The notes below the pieces were generated by a model, which did no database searches, was not told where the DNA came from, and saw nothing but the letters and a program-made list of their open reading frames with translations. A DNA stretch of 64,000 bases, from contig NZ_CYPW01000001.1 in NCBI RefSeq assembly GCF_001458175.1, forward strand, positions 62,001-126,000, read 5' to 3'. Of this stretch, positions 37,257 through 46,674 are shown piece by piece. This stretch comes from Shimia marina (GTDB lineage: Bacteria; Pseudomonadota; Alphaproteobacteria; Rhodobacterales; Rhodobacteraceae). The position numbers and the translations under genes are program-made. Every line of letters begins with the position of its first letter. Position 1 is the first letter of the stretch.

Positions 37257-38861
37257 TCACATGCGGAAGACGCCAAATTTGGTCTCTTCAATTGGGGCAT
37301 TCAAAGACGCCGACAGGCTCAGATGCAGCACGTCGCGGGTTTTGCGCGGGTCCACAATGCCATCGTCCCACAGGCGTGCAGAGGCGTAGAGCGGGTGGCT
37401 TTGCTCTTCGAACATATCAAGCGTTGGCTGTTTGAAGGCCGCTTCTTCTTCCGCTGACCATTCCCCCCCCTGACGCTCGATGGCATCGCGTTTGACCGTC
37501 GCCAGCACACCTGCGGCCTGCTCGCCGCCCATCACAGAGATGCGGGAGTTGGGCCATGACCACAAGAAACGCGGCGAATAGGCCCGACCCGCCATGCCGT
37601 AATTGCCCGCCCCAAAGGAGCCGCCCACCAGCATGGTGATTTTCGGCACTTTGGTGGTGGCCACGGCGGTCACCATTTTGGCGCCATGGCGGGCGATGCC
37701 TTCGGCTTCATATTTCTGCCCGACCATAAAGCCGGTGATGTTTTGCAAGAACACCAGAGGAATGCCTCGCTGGGAACAGAGCTCCACAAAATGCGCCCCT
37801 TTGGCCGCGCTTTCAGAATAGAGCACCCCATTGTTGGCGATGATCCCGACGGGGCAGCCTTTGACATGGGCAAAACCGCACACCAGCGTTTCGCCAAAGC
37901 GCTTTTTAAATTCGTCAAACCGCGAGCCATCGACGACGCGGGCAATTACCTCACGGATGTCATAAGGCGTGCGCAATCCGCCCGGCACCACACCGAGAAT
38001 ATCCTCAGGGTCATAGGCTGGCTCTTCTGGCGACTGCCACGCGACGGTCTGCGGTTTGCTGCGGTTGAGATGTTTGAGCGCATCGCGCGCCAGGGCCAGC
38101 GCATGGGCATCATCATCTGCGAGATAATCCGCCACACCGGAGAGACGCGTGTGCACATCCCCGCCGCCCAAATCTTCGGCGCTGACCACCTCCCCTGTGG
38201 CCGCCTTCACCAATGGCGGGCCTGCCAGAAAAATGGTGCCCTGCTCTTTGACGATGATGGTCACATCAGACATGGCCGGAACATAGGCGCCGCCGGCGGT
38301 GCAGGAGCCCATCACCACAGCGATCTGGGGGATGCCCTTCGCGCTCATGTTGGCCTGATTGAAGAAGATGCGGCCAAAGTGATCGCGATCCGGGAAGACT
38401 TCATCCTGCTGGGGCAGATTGGCCCCGCCACTGTCCACCAGATAAACGCAGGGGAGATTGTTCTGCTCTGCAATTTCCTGCGCGCGCAGATGTTTTTTCA
38501 CGGTCATCGGATAATAGGTGCCGCCCTTTACGGTCGCATCATTGCAGACAACCATGACCTCCTGACCATGCACGCGCCCGATGCCTGCCACCACGCCAGC
38601 ACAGGGGGCTGCGCCCTCATACATGCCATGCGCTGCGGTCGCCCCCACCTCCAGAAACGGCGACCCCGGATCCAGCAACCCGGCCACGCGGCGGCGCGGC
38701 AGCATTTTGCCCCGGCTTTCATGACGGGCGCGGGATTTTTCACCGCCCCCCATTCGGGCAGCCTCAGCCACCTCACGCACGGTGGCGAGCATCTCCAGAT
38801 GTGCCGCGCGGTTGGCGGCAAACTCTTCGGATCCTGTGATGATTTTGGATTGCAGCTTCAT
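37257..38861 (-). CDS. liuB: Methylcrotonyl-CoA carboxylase, carboxyltransferase (beta) subunit
   Basis: It transfers the carboxyl group from biotin to 3-methylcrotonyl-CoA. The 534-residue protein has the carboxyltransferase halves of the crotonase fold: [20 protein letters not shown] near the start, [20 protein letters not shown], and the late [20 protein letters not shown], as in characterised MCC beta subunits. Propionyl-CoA carboxylase beta is similar, but [13 protein letters not shown] and the neighbouring genes favour MCC. It is the first gene of the liuB-liuD-GST-liuE-liuC unit. Confidence 0.95.
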   Translation of the reverse strand: MKLQSKIITGSEEFAANRAAHLEMLATVREVAEAARMGGGEKSRARHESRGKMLPRRRVAGLLDPGSPFLEVGATAAHGMYEGAAPCAGVVAGIGRVHGQEVMVVCNDATVKGGTYYPMTVKKHLRAQEIAEQNNLPCVYLVDSGGANLPQQDEVFPDRDHFGRIFFNQANMSAKGIPQIAVVMGSCTAGGAYVPAMSDVTIIVKEQGTIFLAGPPLVKAATGEVVSAEDLGGGDVHTRLSGVADYLADDDAHALALARDALKHLNRSKPQTVAWQSPEEPAYDPEDILGVVPGGLRTPYDIREVIARVVDGSRFDEFKKRFGETLVCGFAHVKGCPVGIIANNGVLYSESAAKGAHFVELCSQRGIPLVFLQNITGFMVGQKYEAEGIARHGAKMVTAVATTKVPKITMLVGGSFGAGNYGMAGRAYSPRFLWSWPNSRISVMGGEQAAGVLATVKRDAIERQGGEWSAEEEAAFKQPTLDMFEEQSHPLYASARLWDDGIVDPRKTRDVLHLSLSASLNAPIEETKFGVFRM

Positions 38862-38956
38862 AGGCCCCCCATCTTGGATTGTGGCGCTGAGCTATGGCGT
38901 CTGTGCTGGACTGCGCGCAAAGTTCCAGCGGCCCGAAGGTCGACGCCGCGCGGTAT

Positions 38957-38970
38957 TTGACGCAGCTCAA
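38957..38970. promoter_or_regulatory. Near-match to an FNR/CRP-family box (distal)
   Basis: TTGACGCAGCTCAA fits the consensus TTGAYNNNNRTCAA with one mismatch. It lies 103 bases upstream of the ompW start and 95 bases from the divergent liuB start. Confidence 0.35.
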
Positions 38971-38989
38971 ACGGGTTTGTTTTTCGTTT

Positions 38990-39003
38990 TTGACTCATAT
39001 CAG
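38990..39003. promoter_or_regulatory. Near-match to an FNR/FnrL box (proximal)
   Basis: TTGACTCATATCAG fits TTGAYNNNNRTCAA with a single mismatch at the last base. It lies 70 bases upstream of the OmpW gene. ompW is oxygen/FNR regulated in enterobacteria, which makes FnrL control plausible here, though it is not shown. Confidence 0.4.
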
Positions 39004-39073
39004 AGTTGCGACTCGGCAAATCCCCTACGCGGGACTCACGACATGGAATAACAATGAAAGAATGGGTCTCACC

Positions 39074-39685
39074 ATGAAACGTATCAGTACTGTTTTGGCT
39101 CTTAGCACAGCAATCGCGACAGTGGCGGGTGGCGCAGCCTATGCGCAGTCTGCGGGGGATTGGACCTTGGGGATCGGTCTTGGCTACCTGAACCCGAAAT
39201 CCGACAACGGCACCGTGGGCGGCGCAGCGGCCACCATCGACAGCGACGTGCGCCCGATCTTCACCGCAGAATATTTTGTCTGGGACAATATCGGCATCGA
39301 ATTGCTGGCGGCGACGCAGTTCAAACATGAAATTTCTTTGGACGGCAACGCAGCGGCCACCACCAAGCACCTGCCGCCCACCCTCTCGATCAACTACCAC
39401 TTTGACACCGGGTCCAAATGGTCGCCCTACGCCGGGATCGGTCTGAACTACACCGCTTTCTCCGATGAAAAGCTGATCGGTTCCAACACGTCCATCGAAC
39501 TGGACGACAGCTGGGGCGTGGCCGTGCAGGCCGGTCTGGACTATCAGATCTCTGAAAAAGGCGCAGTGCGTCTGAACGTGCGCTGGTTTGACATCGACAC
39601 AGACGTCACCATTGGCGGTAACGCAGCGGGCACCGCTGAGATTGACCCAATTCTGGTTGGCATGTCCTACGTGCATAAATTCTGA
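39074..39685 (+). CDS. ompW: OmpW family outer-membrane protein
   Basis: OmpW proteins are 8-stranded beta-barrels that let small hydrophobic molecules cross the outer membrane. The 203-residue product has a signal peptide (MKRISTVLALSTAIATVAGG, cleavage after YAQS or AYA). Alternating beta-strand patterns follow, with IELLAATQFKHEISL, WSPYAGIGLNYTAFSDEKL and the C-terminal GMSYVHKF ending in Phe, an outer-membrane insertion signal. I used ATG 39074 at the signal peptide; ATG 39062 four codons earlier is possible. It is divergent from liuB and followed by a strong terminator. Confidence 0.9.
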   Translation: MKRISTVLALSTAIATVAGGAAYAQSAGDWTLGIGLGYLNPKSDNGTVGGAAATIDSDVRPIFTAEYFVWDNIGIELLAATQFKHEISLDGNAAATTKHLPPTLSINYHFDTGSKWSPYAGIGLNYTAFSDEKLIGSNTSIELDDSWGVAVQAGLDYQISEKGAVRLNVRWFDIDTDVTIGGNAAGTAEIDPILVGMSYVHKF

Positions 39686-39718
39686 TCCTGATGGGTCAGG
39701 GCACCCTGCCCTTGCATG

Positions 39719-39754
39719 TGACCGGCCTTTCACAAGGCCGGTCATTTTGTTTTT
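39719..39754 (+). terminator. Rho-independent terminator after ompW
   Basis: TGACCGGCCTT (39719-39729), a 4-base loop and AAGGCCGGTCA (39734-39744) form an 11-bp perfect stem followed by TTTTGTTTTT. It ends 15 bases before the convergent liuA stop. Confidence 0.88.
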
Positions 39755-39768
39755 AAACAGCCCAGCTG

Positions 39769-40932
39769 TCAGGCCTGTGCGCTCATTAGTTCACGACCAA
39801 TCAGCATGCGGCGGATTTCGCTGGTGCCTGCGCCGATTTCCATCAGCTTGGCATCACGGAAGATGCGCCCCACCGGATTGTCAGACAAATAGCCCGCGCC
39901 CCCCATGGCCTGCACCGCCTGATGGGCCTGCGTCATCGCCACTTCGGAGGCATAGAGGCAGCAGGCCGCCGCATCCTGACGCGTGATACGGCCCTCATCA
40001 CAGGCTTTCGCACATTCATACACATAGGCGCGCGCGGAGTTCATCGCGGTGTACATATCCGCAATTTTGCCCTGCATCAGTTGGAAGTTGCCAATCGACT
40101 GACCAAACTGTTTGCGCTCCACCATATAAGGCATGATCTCATCCAGACAGGCCGCCATGATACCGGTGCCAATGCCTGCCAAAACAACCCGCTCATAGTC
40201 CAACCCCGACATGAGTACAGCGACGCCCTTGCCCTCTTCGCCAAGGACATTTTCAAACGGCACTTCGACATCTTCAAAGATCAGTTCAGCCGTATTGGAG
40301 CCACGCATGCCCAGTTTGTCAAAATGCGGGCTGGTGGAGAAGCCTTTCATCTCTTTCTCGATTAGGAAAGCGGTGATGCCGCGCGGGCCTGCATCTGGGT
40401 CGGTCTTGGCATAGACCACAAGCGTATCCGCATCCGGGCCATTGGTGATCCAATACTTGTTGCCGTTGAGCACATAGCGATCATTGCGCTTCTCAGCACG
40501 CAGCTTCATCGACACCACATCAGAGCCGGCTGAGGGTTCGGACATGGCCAAAGCGCCGACATGTTCGCCCGAAATCAGGCGAGGAAGGAACTTGGCCTTT
40601 TGCTCTTCACTTCCGTTGAGCTTGATCTGATTGACGCAGAGGTTGGAGTGCGCGCCGTAAGACAGGGACACAGAGGCGGACGCCCGTGCGATTTCTTCGA
40701 CCGCGATCACATGCGCCAGATAGGACATGCCTGCACCGCCATATTCCTCAGACACGGTCACACCAAGCAGCCCCAAATCGCCAAACTCTTTCCAGAGCTC
40801 GTTTGGAAATGCGTTCTTCAGATCGATCTCCGCCGCCATGGGCTTGATACGCTCCTGAGCGAAGCGATGCACCATCTCACGCAGCGCGTTGACGTCCTCA
40901 CCCAAGTCGAACTTCATCGTGTGCATGAACAT
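39769..40932 (-). CDS. liuA: Isovaleryl-CoA dehydrogenase
   Basis: This FAD enzyme oxidises isovaleryl-CoA to 3-methylcrotonyl-CoA, the step that feeds LiuB/LiuD. The 387-residue acyl-CoA dehydrogenase has [36 protein letters not shown], and a C-terminal [20 protein letters not shown]. An acidic residue in the helix near residue 250 is the likely base of this subgroup. GGAGGAGGG precedes the start. It is separated from liuB-E by the oppositely oriented ompW gene and is probably its own unit, controlled from the palindrome at 40955-40968. Confidence 0.93.
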   Translation of the reverse strand: MFMHTMKFDLGEDVNALREMVHRFAQERIKPMAAEIDLKNAFPNELWKEFGDLGLLGVTVSEEYGGAGMSYLAHVIAVEEIARASASVSLSYGAHSNLCVNQIKLNGSEEQKAKFLPRLISGEHVGALAMSEPSAGSDVVSMKLRAEKRNDRYVLNGNKYWITNGPDADTLVVYAKTDPDAGPRGITAFLIEKEMKGFSTSPHFDKLGMRGSNTAELIFEDVEVPFENVLGEEGKGVAVLMSGLDYERVVLAGIGTGIMAACLDEIMPYMVERKQFGQSIGNFQLMQGKIADMYTAMNSARAYVYECAKACDEGRITRQDAAACCLYASEVAMTQAHQAVQAMGGAGYLSDNPVGRIFRDAKLMEIGAGTSEIRRMLIGRELMSAQA

Positions 40933-40954
40933 TGGGACCCTCCTCCGAATTATT

Positions 40955-40968
40955 TGAACACTTGTTCA
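40955..40968. promoter_or_regulatory. Perfect palindrome upstream of liuA (candidate TetR-type operator)
   Basis: TGAACACTTGTTCA has 6-base inverted arms (TGAACA/TGTTCA) around CT. It lies 22 bases upstream of the liuA start, next to its ribosome binding site. TetR-family regulators of acyl-CoA metabolism bind sites of this shape. No TetR gene is in the window. Confidence 0.5.
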
Positions 40969-41030
40969 TATAACTAGTCTGACTCGCTTTTTGGATCAAG
41001 AAAAATTCCCAACACGTACGCAAACAGCAC

Positions 41031-41054
41031 AAGGCAGGCCACGCGACCTGCCTT
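41031..41054 (-). terminator. Hairpin downstream of the MATE gene
   Basis: AAGGCAGG and CCTGCCTT (41031-41038 and 41047-41054) form an 8-bp stem 38 bases past the stop of the MATE gene. Read on the minus strand, GTGCTGTTTG follows, a poor U-tract, so termination may be partial. Confidence 0.4.
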
Positions 41055-41091
41055 TGGCGGACCCTATTTTGAACAAACGTAAGGATCGCCC

Positions 41092-42426
41092 TTAAGAGGT
41101 TTTTGCCTCAAGCGCGGGATAGCGCAGAGCGAGGGAGAGCCCCCGCGCCACGAAGCTGACCATCAATGCGGCCCAGAGGCCGTGATTGCCCCAAAGCGGC
41201 ACCATCACCAGCACGCACAGGAAGTAAATGATCGCAGAAACGGCCATCATGTTGCGCATATCGCGGGTCTGAGTGGCGCCGATAAAGATGCCGTCCAACA
41301 TGAACGGCGCAATGCCCAGTACAGGTGACAAGATCACCCATGGCAGAAAATCGCGCGCCAAGTCCCGCAAGTTGAGCGACGTGGTCATGGCGTCAATGAT
41401 GAGCCCACCCAATCCCCCATACACCACACCCAGCAGAACGCCGCCAACTGCGGCCCAGATCCCTGTCATTTTGGCCGCACGACGCAAAGCTGAGCGATTG
41501 CGCGCGCCAACAGCCTTGCCGGAAAAGGTTTCCACAGCAAAGGCAAAGCCATCCAGAGTATGAGCCGTAATATAGAGAAACTGCATCAAGATCTGATTGG
41601 CCGCCAAAGTATCATCTCCGAAATCGGCACCAAACAGCAGAAAAGACATAAAAATCGACTGCAACATCAGAGATCGCAACAAAATATCTCCGTTCACGCG
41701 CGCCATTTCTCCAAGCGCCGCGCGATCCAGAATGCGGGCAACCGACTTCCATTCAGGGCTTTCGAAGACCTCTCGGCACATCCAAAGCGCCAATGCACAG
41801 CCGGAGACTTCTGCGATGAGCGTGGCAAAAGCCACCCCTTCAACGCCTAAGTTGAGCCCCAGCACAAACCAGAGATCCAGCAGGATATTGAGGCCGTTCA
41901 TCCAAAGCTGCACCACCAGCACGGCCTTGGTGCGCTCCTGTGCGATCAGCCAACCGGTCACCCCATAAAGCGCAATTGCGGCGGGCGCAGACCAGATACG
42001 GATCTGCAGATATTGCGCGGCCAGTGCCTCAACTTCGGGCGAGGCGGGAGACAGCCAGAATGCAGCTTTGAATAGCCCCACCTGCGTGAGGATCAGCAGG
42101 ACACCCGCAAAGAGGCCGATCACCACGGCACGCGTCAGCATAGCGGCAACTTCACCGTGACGGCCTGCTCCAAGTGCTTTGGCCGTCAGGCCGGTGGTGC
42201 CCATCCGCAGGAACCCAAAAATCCAGTAGAGTCCCGCCAGTACCACTGCGCCAATACCGACGGCGCCAATCGGCGCAGCCTCCCCCATCTGTCCAACAAC
42301 ACCCGTATCCACCGCGCCCAGAATCGGCACAGTGGCATTTGAGATCACAATCGGAAGCGCGACATGCAAAATTCGCCGATGGGATATATCCCCTAGCTCA
42401 CCGGTGGCCGCCTTAAGGTCATTCAT
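41092..42426 (-). CDS. MATE family efflux transporter
   Basis: This 444-residue inner-membrane protein has about 12 transmembrane helices in two halves, as in the MATE (DinF/NorM) family, which exports cationic drugs or metabolites using sodium or proton gradients. Typical sequences include ILGAVDTGVVGQMGEAAPIG and the mirrored second half (LSPVLGIAPFMLDGIFIGAT). Its start overlaps the stop of the upstream thioesterase gene by 8 bases, so the two thioesterases and the transporter are a unit. The substrate is unknown; the DinF-like branch is the nearest fit. Confidence 0.88.
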   Translation of the reverse strand: MNDLKAATGELGDISHRRILHVALPIVISNATVPILGAVDTGVVGQMGEAAPIGAVGIGAVVLAGLYWIFGFLRMGTTGLTAKALGAGRHGEVAAMLTRAVVIGLFAGVLLILTQVGLFKAAFWLSPASPEVEALAAQYLQIRIWSAPAAIALYGVTGWLIAQERTKAVLVVQLWMNGLNILLDLWFVLGLNLGVEGVAFATLIAEVSGCALALWMCREVFESPEWKSVARILDRAALGEMARVNGDILLRSLMLQSIFMSFLLFGADFGDDTLAANQILMQFLYITAHTLDGFAFAVETFSGKAVGARNRSALRRAAKMTGIWAAVGGVLLGVVYGGLGGLIIDAMTTSLNLRDLARDFLPWVILSPVLGIAPFMLDGIFIGATQTRDMRNMMAVSAIIYFLCVLVMVPLWGNHGLWAALMVSFVARGLSLALRYPALEAKTS

Positions 42427-42928
42427 CCCGTGTTGGCATCAAGAAATGGCCGGTGGCCTGTGCATAGAGCACGTCGCGCTGATCTTGCCAGGCCTCCACA
42501 TGCACAGAAGCATAGCGGCGCCCAGAGCGGTTGACCCGCGCGCGGGCATAGGCATCACGCGGCAGTCCGGACCGCAGATAATCGACCGTAAAATCAATGG
42601 TCTTGGGCAGACGTGGCAGATGCCCTGCGGTCAGGCTTTCCATTGTGATGCGCCCGCTTTCGATATCATCCCACAAGCCGGACCACGCCAAGCCGATCAC
42701 GGCAGTGGTTTCCAAAAAACCTGCGGTGACGCCCCCATGGATGGCGGGCAACATAGGATTGCCAATCAGCTTGTCATCAAATGGCAGGATGGCGGTGAGT
42801 TCATCGCCGCGGCGCTCAAACTCGATGCCGAGGAAATTGATATAGGGAACACCGTGCACAAGCGCGCTCATCGCCGCATCGCGGCGTTGCTTCACGACCT
42901 GTACAGGTTCGGGACGGGACCGGGCCAT
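42419..42928 (-). CDS. PaaI-type thioesterase (hotdog fold)
   Basis: The 169-residue hotdog-fold protein has the core HGGVTAGFLETTAVIGLAWS and TIDFTVDYLRSGLPRD, typical of PaaI/YbgC-like acyl-CoA thioesterases. An N-terminal extension of about 30 residues (VKQRRDAAMSAL) is present. AAGGAG precedes ATG 42928. It starts 3 bases after the second thioesterase gene, which suggests a heterodimer or related substrates; the acyl group is unknown. Confidence 0.85.
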   Translation of the reverse strand: MARSRPEPVQVVKQRRDAAMSALVHGVPYINFLGIEFERRGDELTAILPFDDKLIGNPMLPAIHGGVTAGFLETTAVIGLAWSGLWDDIESGRITMESLTAGHLPRLPKTIDFTVDYLRSGLPRDAYARARVNRSGRRYASVHVEAWQDQRDVLYAQATGHFLMPTRDE

Positions 42929-42931
42929 GGA

Positions 42932-43354
42932 TCAGCTCCTTTGCACAGTGAAAGTACCGGTGGCGGTCGCCACTGGCAGCGCGTCATCGTCATCCACTGC
43001 GGTGGCACGAACAAAAGCAACAGAACGCGTGATATGATAGCATTCAGCCTTGGTGCGGATGCTTTGCCCCGGCGTGGCGGCGCGCATGTAGTCAATACGA
43101 AGATCGATTGTTGCCGTGCTGGAGGGCGACGACGGGTGGCACATGGCAGCCGCTCCGCAGCAGGTGTCCATCAAAGCGAACACAGCTCCGCCATGCAGAA
43201 CGCCTGTTTCTGGATCCCCAACAATATTATCATTGTAGGGCAGAACCATCTCCGCCTTACCGTCCCCGATATTGGTCAACTTCATGTCCAACGCTTTGCA
43301 ATGCGGAATCGCATTTATGAAGTGTTCCGCCATTTTTGCTTTCTGGGTATCCAT
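42932..43354 (-). CDS. PaaI-type thioesterase (hotdog fold), second copy
   Basis: This 140-residue single-hotdog protein has VLHGGAVFALMDTCCGAAAM and IDLRIDYMRAATPGQSI, matching acyl-CoA thioesterases of the PaaI group. I chose ATG 43354 because GGAGAG precedes it, rather than the longer frame to 43381. It is the first gene of the thioesterase-thioesterase-MATE operon and is divergent from a MerR regulator. Confidence 0.85.
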   Translation of the reverse strand: MDTQKAKMAEHFINAIPHCKALDMKLTNIGDGKAEMVLPYNDNIVGDPETGVLHGGAVFALMDTCCGAAAMCHPSSPSSTATIDLRIDYMRAATPGQSIRTKAECYHITRSVAFVRATAVDDDDALPVATATGTFTVQRS

Positions 43355-43470
43355 TCGCTCTCTCCGCCCGCAATCCGTCATTTATGAGCGTCAATTGTCG
43401 CGGTGTTCAAGGGGGCGGTTGCTCTTGCTGCAGATGCAAACTAAGTTTCGCTTTCAAGGAGGCCCTGCAA

Positions 43471-43851
43471 ATGTCTGATACTCGCCTGAGCTTTAAGGAA
43501 ATGTGCGCACGATTCGACGTGACCCCACGAACCCTGCGTTATTATGAGTATATTGAACTGCTTCAGCCCGAACGCGAAGGACGCAGCCGGTACTTCGGCC
43601 CCCGCGAAGTCGCACGCATGACGCTGATCATGCGCGGTCGCCGGTTTGGCATCAAACTCGAAGACATTCGTCAATGGCTCCTCATCTATGAACACGAAGG
43701 CACTTCAGCACAGATGCAGGCCTTTGTGGATATGGCCGATCGCCAAATGGAAGAGCTCGAAGAGCAGCGGCAACAGCTTGAGGAAGCGATGCGTGAACTC
43801 AAAGAACTGCGCGACGAAACTGCGGGCTTCTTAACGAAAGCGACCAGCTGA
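43471..43851 (+). CDS. MerR family transcriptional regulator (first of two)
   Basis: This 126-residue protein has an N-terminal winged HTH ([31 protein letters not shown]) and a coiled-coil dimerisation helix rich in Gln/Glu/Leu (LEEQRQQLEEAMRELKELR). No cysteine pair of a metal sensor is present, so it is probably a metabolite-type regulator. AAGGAGG precedes ATG 43471. It resembles the second MerR protein 285 bases further on and is divergent from the thioesterase operon, which it could control. It ends at a terminator, so it is a separate unit. Confidence 0.88.
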   Translation: MSDTRLSFKEMCARFDVTPRTLRYYEYIELLQPEREGRSRYFGPREVARMTLIMRGRRFGIKLEDIRQWLLIYEHEGTSAQMQAFVDMADRQMEELEEQRQQLEEAMRELKELRDETAGFLTKATS

Positions 43852-43925
43852 CCTTCTTTTTAAGACGAAAGCCGCCATCGGCATCGTCGCCATGACGTCG
43901 AGGTCTACAGCTTAAACTTATGCAG

Positions 43926-43957
43926 AAAGCTCCCGCATTTCGGGGGCTTTTTCTTTT
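43926..43957 (+). terminator. Rho-independent terminator after the first merR gene
   Basis: AAAGCTCCCG (43926-43935), a 5-base loop and CGGGGGCTTT (43941-43950) form a 10-bp stem with one G-T pair, followed by TTCTTTT. Confidence 0.78.
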
Positions 43958-44026
43958 GCCTGCGCTCGCCTGCAGCGCGGTTTTTTCCGGGAAAGTCCGC
44001 CTGATCTTACTTAAAAAAATGATCCT

Positions 44027-44070
44027 ACGTCACATAGAATTGTGACGTGACGTCCTACTTACGTTAACGT
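44027..44070. promoter_or_regulatory. Two dyads upstream of the second merR gene
   Basis: ACGTCAC (44027-44033) and GTGACGT (44042-44048) form a 7-bp dyad with an 8-base centre, and 12 bases later comes the 10-base palindrome ACGTTAACGT (44061-44070). ACGT-N2-ACGT resembles, from memory, the LiuR site of branched-chain and fatty-acid regulators. The dyads lie 66-110 bases before the MerR/fad unit, so autoregulation is plausible. Confidence 0.5.
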
Positions 44071-44136
44071 CAAGCACTATAGTAAATCAATTCCCGAAGC
44101 CCATTTTGTAACCACCTTCCGACACGAAAGGACGCA

Positions 44137-44541
44137 ATGATGAGCGAAGACACGATGACCATCCGCGAGATGTGTGACGCTTATGACGTCACACCTCGGA
44201 CTCTTCGGTTCTATGAATCCAAGGAACTTTTGTTCCCAATTCGCGAAGGCCAAAAACGTTTGTTCACCAAACGTGACCGCGCCCGCCTCAAGCTGATTTT
44301 GCGCGGCAAACGGTTTGGGTTCTCGCTTGAAGAGATCCGCCAGCTTCTCGACCTTTATGACATGGGCGACCAACAGGCGACCCAGATGCAGCGCACCTAT
44401 CAAGTGGCGCAGCACCGTCTCAAGGACATGGAAGAACAGCGCGATGAACTCAACGAGGCGATCCATGACCTTCGTGAACAGTTGAAGTGGGGCGAGCAAT
44501 TCATTGCTGATCTCCAAGATCATAAAGACGCCGCGCAGTAA
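44137..44541 (+). CDS. MerR family transcriptional regulator, LiuR-like (second of two)
   Basis: This 134-residue protein has a winged HTH ([20 protein letters not shown]), an alpha-alpha segment with [21 protein letters not shown], and a C-terminal coiled coil. It lacks metal-binding cysteines. The [14 protein letters not shown] stretch and the downstream acyl-CoA genes suggest a LiuR-like regulator of branched-chain or fatty-acid catabolism, probably acting at the ACGTTAACGT site upstream. It is 47 bases upstream of the acyl-CoA dehydrogenase gene and may be co-transcribed with it. Confidence 0.87.
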   Translation: MMSEDTMTIREMCDAYDVTPRTLRFYESKELLFPIREGQKRLFTKRDRARLKLILRGKRFGFSLEEIRQLLDLYDMGDQQATQMQRTYQVAQHRLKDMEEQRDELNEAIHDLREQLKWGEQFIADLQDHKDAAQ

Positions 44542-44588
44542 GCGCTGCACAGACATTCCGTAACGGATCATCCAAAGGGAAGAGGCCA

Positions 44589-46364
44589 ATGCCAACATAT
44601 ACCGCACCCGTCAAAGACATGCAGTTTGTCCTTCACGAAATGCTGAAAGTTTCGAGCTCTGACATTCCGGGCTACGACGAGCTGGAAGCTGAATTCACCA
44701 ATGCCGTTCTGGAGGAAGCCGGCAAACTGACAGCAGATGTGCTGGCACCGCTGAACGTGGTGGGTGATCAGGAAGGCTGCCGTTTTGAAAATGGCATCGT
44801 TTACACTCCGACTGGCTTCAAGGCTGCATTTGAGCAGGTCAAAGAAGGCGGCTGGACCGGGCTGGATATGCCCGAAGAGTATGGCGGTCAAAACATGCCG
44901 TACCTGCTGGGCACCGCCGTTGGCGAGATGTTCTCTGCCTCCAACCAAGCTTTCACCATGTATCAGGGCCTGACCCACGGGGCCGCAGCTGCGATCCTTG
45001 CGCACGGCACAGACGAGCAGAAAAACAAGTGGCTGCCCAAGATGGTCTCCTGTGAGTGGACCGGCACCATGAACCTGACAGAGCCACATTGCGGCACTGA
45101 TCTGGGCCTGATGCGCACCAAAGCCGAGCCACAGGACAATGGCACCTACAAAATCTCCGGCCAGAAGATCTTCATCTCCGCCGGCGACCATGACATGGCC
45201 GACAACATCGTGCATCTGGTTCTGGCAAAAGTGCCCGGTGGCCCAGAAGGCATCAAAGGCGTGTCCCTCTTTATCGTGCCGAAATTCCTCGTGGATGACG
45301 AAGGCAACATCGGCGCGCGCAATGGCGTTTCTGTTGGCAACATCGAAAAGAAGATGGGCATCCACGGCAACTCCACATGTGTGCTGAACTACGACGAAGC
45401 CGAAGGCTATCTGATTGGCGATCTGAACAAAGGCATGCGCGCCATGTTCACCATGATGAACGAAGCGCGTCTGGGTGTGGGCATGCAGGGTCTGGCTCAG
45501 GCGGAAGCCGCCTATCAAAACGCTCTGGCATATGCCAAGGATCGCCTGCAGGGCCGTGATGTGACCGGTGTCAAGAATCCGGATGGTCCAGCCGATCCAC
45601 TGATCGTGCATCCTGATATCCGCCGCTCGCTGATGGATCAGAAATCCTTCGTGGAAGGCGCACGTGCGTTCATCCTTTGGGGCGCGACCATGATCGACAA
45701 AGCACATCGCAGCGAAGACAAAGATGCTGATGGTCTGGTCTCCCTGCTGACGCCGGTCATCAAAGGCTTCCTGACCGATGAAGGCTATGACATGACCGTG
45801 AAGGCACAGCAGGTCTACGGTGGTCACGGCTATATCGAAGAATGGGGCATGAGCCAGTTCACCCGTGATGCGCGTATTGCGATGATCTATGAAGGGGCCA
45901 ACGGCGTTCAGGCGCTGGATCTGGTCGGTCGTAAGCTGGCTGTCGATGGTGGCAAGCACGTGATGGCCTTCTTTGATCTTGTGAAGACCTTCTGCAAAGA
46001 AAACGGGGAAGACGAGGCTCTGAAAGACTTCGTGGAACCGCTGAAAGCAGCCTCCAAGGATCTGCAGGCCGCGGGTATGTATTTCATGCAGGCTGGCATG
46101 AAGAACCCAAATGACGCGCTGTCTGGCTCCAACGACTTCATGCATCTCTTTGGTCACGTCTGCCTCGGCCTGATGTGGGCACAGATGGCCAAGGCGGCGA
46201 ATGCTGCGCTGGCATCTGGCGCAGGCGACGCAGCGTTCTATGAGACGAAACTGGCAACAGGTCGTTACTATATGGCACGACGCCTGCCTGCGACTGGCAT
46301 GCATCTGGCACGCATCCAAAGCGGTGGCGACACCGTGATGGCTCTGACTGCCGATCAGTTTTAA
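44589..46364 (+). CDS. Acyl-CoA dehydrogenase with extended C-terminus (FadE/DmdC-like)
   Basis: The 591-residue flavoprotein is about 200 residues longer than standard acyl-CoA dehydrogenases. It has the family signatures [20 protein letters not shown] and [17 protein letters not shown], a late [20 protein letters not shown], and a C-terminal helical extension. This is the architecture of long-type bacterial FadE and of DmdC, the methylmercaptopropionyl-CoA dehydrogenase of DMSP demethylation; sequence alone does not separate them. The operon with FadA and FadB favours beta-oxidation. AAGGGAAG precedes the start. Confidence 0.9.
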   Translation: MPTYTAPVKDMQFVLHEMLKVSSSDIPGYDELEAEFTNAVLEEAGKLTADVLAPLNVVGDQEGCRFENGIVYTPTGFKAAFEQVKEGGWTGLDMPEEYGGQNMPYLLGTAVGEMFSASNQAFTMYQGLTHGAAAAILAHGTDEQKNKWLPKMVSCEWTGTMNLTEPHCGTDLGLMRTKAEPQDNGTYKISGQKIFISAGDHDMADNIVHLVLAKVPGGPEGIKGVSLFIVPKFLVDDEGNIGARNGVSVGNIEKKMGIHGNSTCVLNYDEAEGYLIGDLNKGMRAMFTMMNEARLGVGMQGLAQAEAAYQNALAYAKDRLQGRDVTGVKNPDGPADPLIVHPDIRRSLMDQKSFVEGARAFILWGATMIDKAHRSEDKDADGLVSLLTPVIKGFLTDEGYDMTVKAQQVYGGHGYIEEWGMSQFTRDARIAMIYEGANGVQALDLVGRKLAVDGGKHVMAFFDLVKTFCKENGEDEALKDFVEPLKAASKDLQAAGMYFMQAGMKNPNDALSGSNDFMHLFGHVCLGLMWAQMAKAANAALASGAGDAAFYETKLATGRYYMARRLPATGMHLARIQSGGDTVMALTADQF

Positions 46365-46424
46365 TCAGGCTGGGCGGGGTCTCCCCCGCCCTCCTCTCGT
46401 TTCTGGCGTCACTGTGGAGGACAG

Positions 46425-46637
46425 ATGCCCAAGCGTTTCAGACTGACCCGTCGGTTCCCAGTTGCCATGACTGAGGACGGCTACCGCAAGCTCAGAAGCT
46501 TTGCGGCACAGGCAGGTCTGGATGAAGGCGAAGCGCTTTCGTTTCTGTTTGAGAACTTTGACACTGTCACGGACCACGAACAACTGGCGCAGCGCCTGCG
46601 CCAGTTCAACGCGACTTTGGACGCACGAAAACGCTGA
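46425..46637 (+). CDS. Small hypothetical protein within the fad operon
   Basis: This 70-residue basic, helical protein (MPKRFRLTRRFPVAMTEDGY at the start, then ALSFLFENFDTVTDHEQL) has no membrane segment. The arrangement of a short strand followed by two helices resembles a ribbon-helix-helix or Arc-like DNA binder, but that is weak. It lies 60 bases after the acyl-CoA dehydrogenase gene and 37 before the GST gene. It could be a regulator of the operon or a structural helper. Not recognised by name. Confidence 0.65.
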   Translation: MPKRFRLTRRFPVAMTEDGYRKLRSFAAQAGLDEGEALSFLFENFDTVTDHEQLAQRLRQFNATLDARKR

Positions 46638-46674
46638 CAATGGCCGCGCATCACATTGCCAAGGGGAGGACGGC

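Noticed and set aside
44568-46319. 583-residue minus-strand frame opposite the acyl-CoA dehydrogenase
   Set aside because: Antisense shadow with no recognisable motif; the plus-strand gene has complete family signatures.
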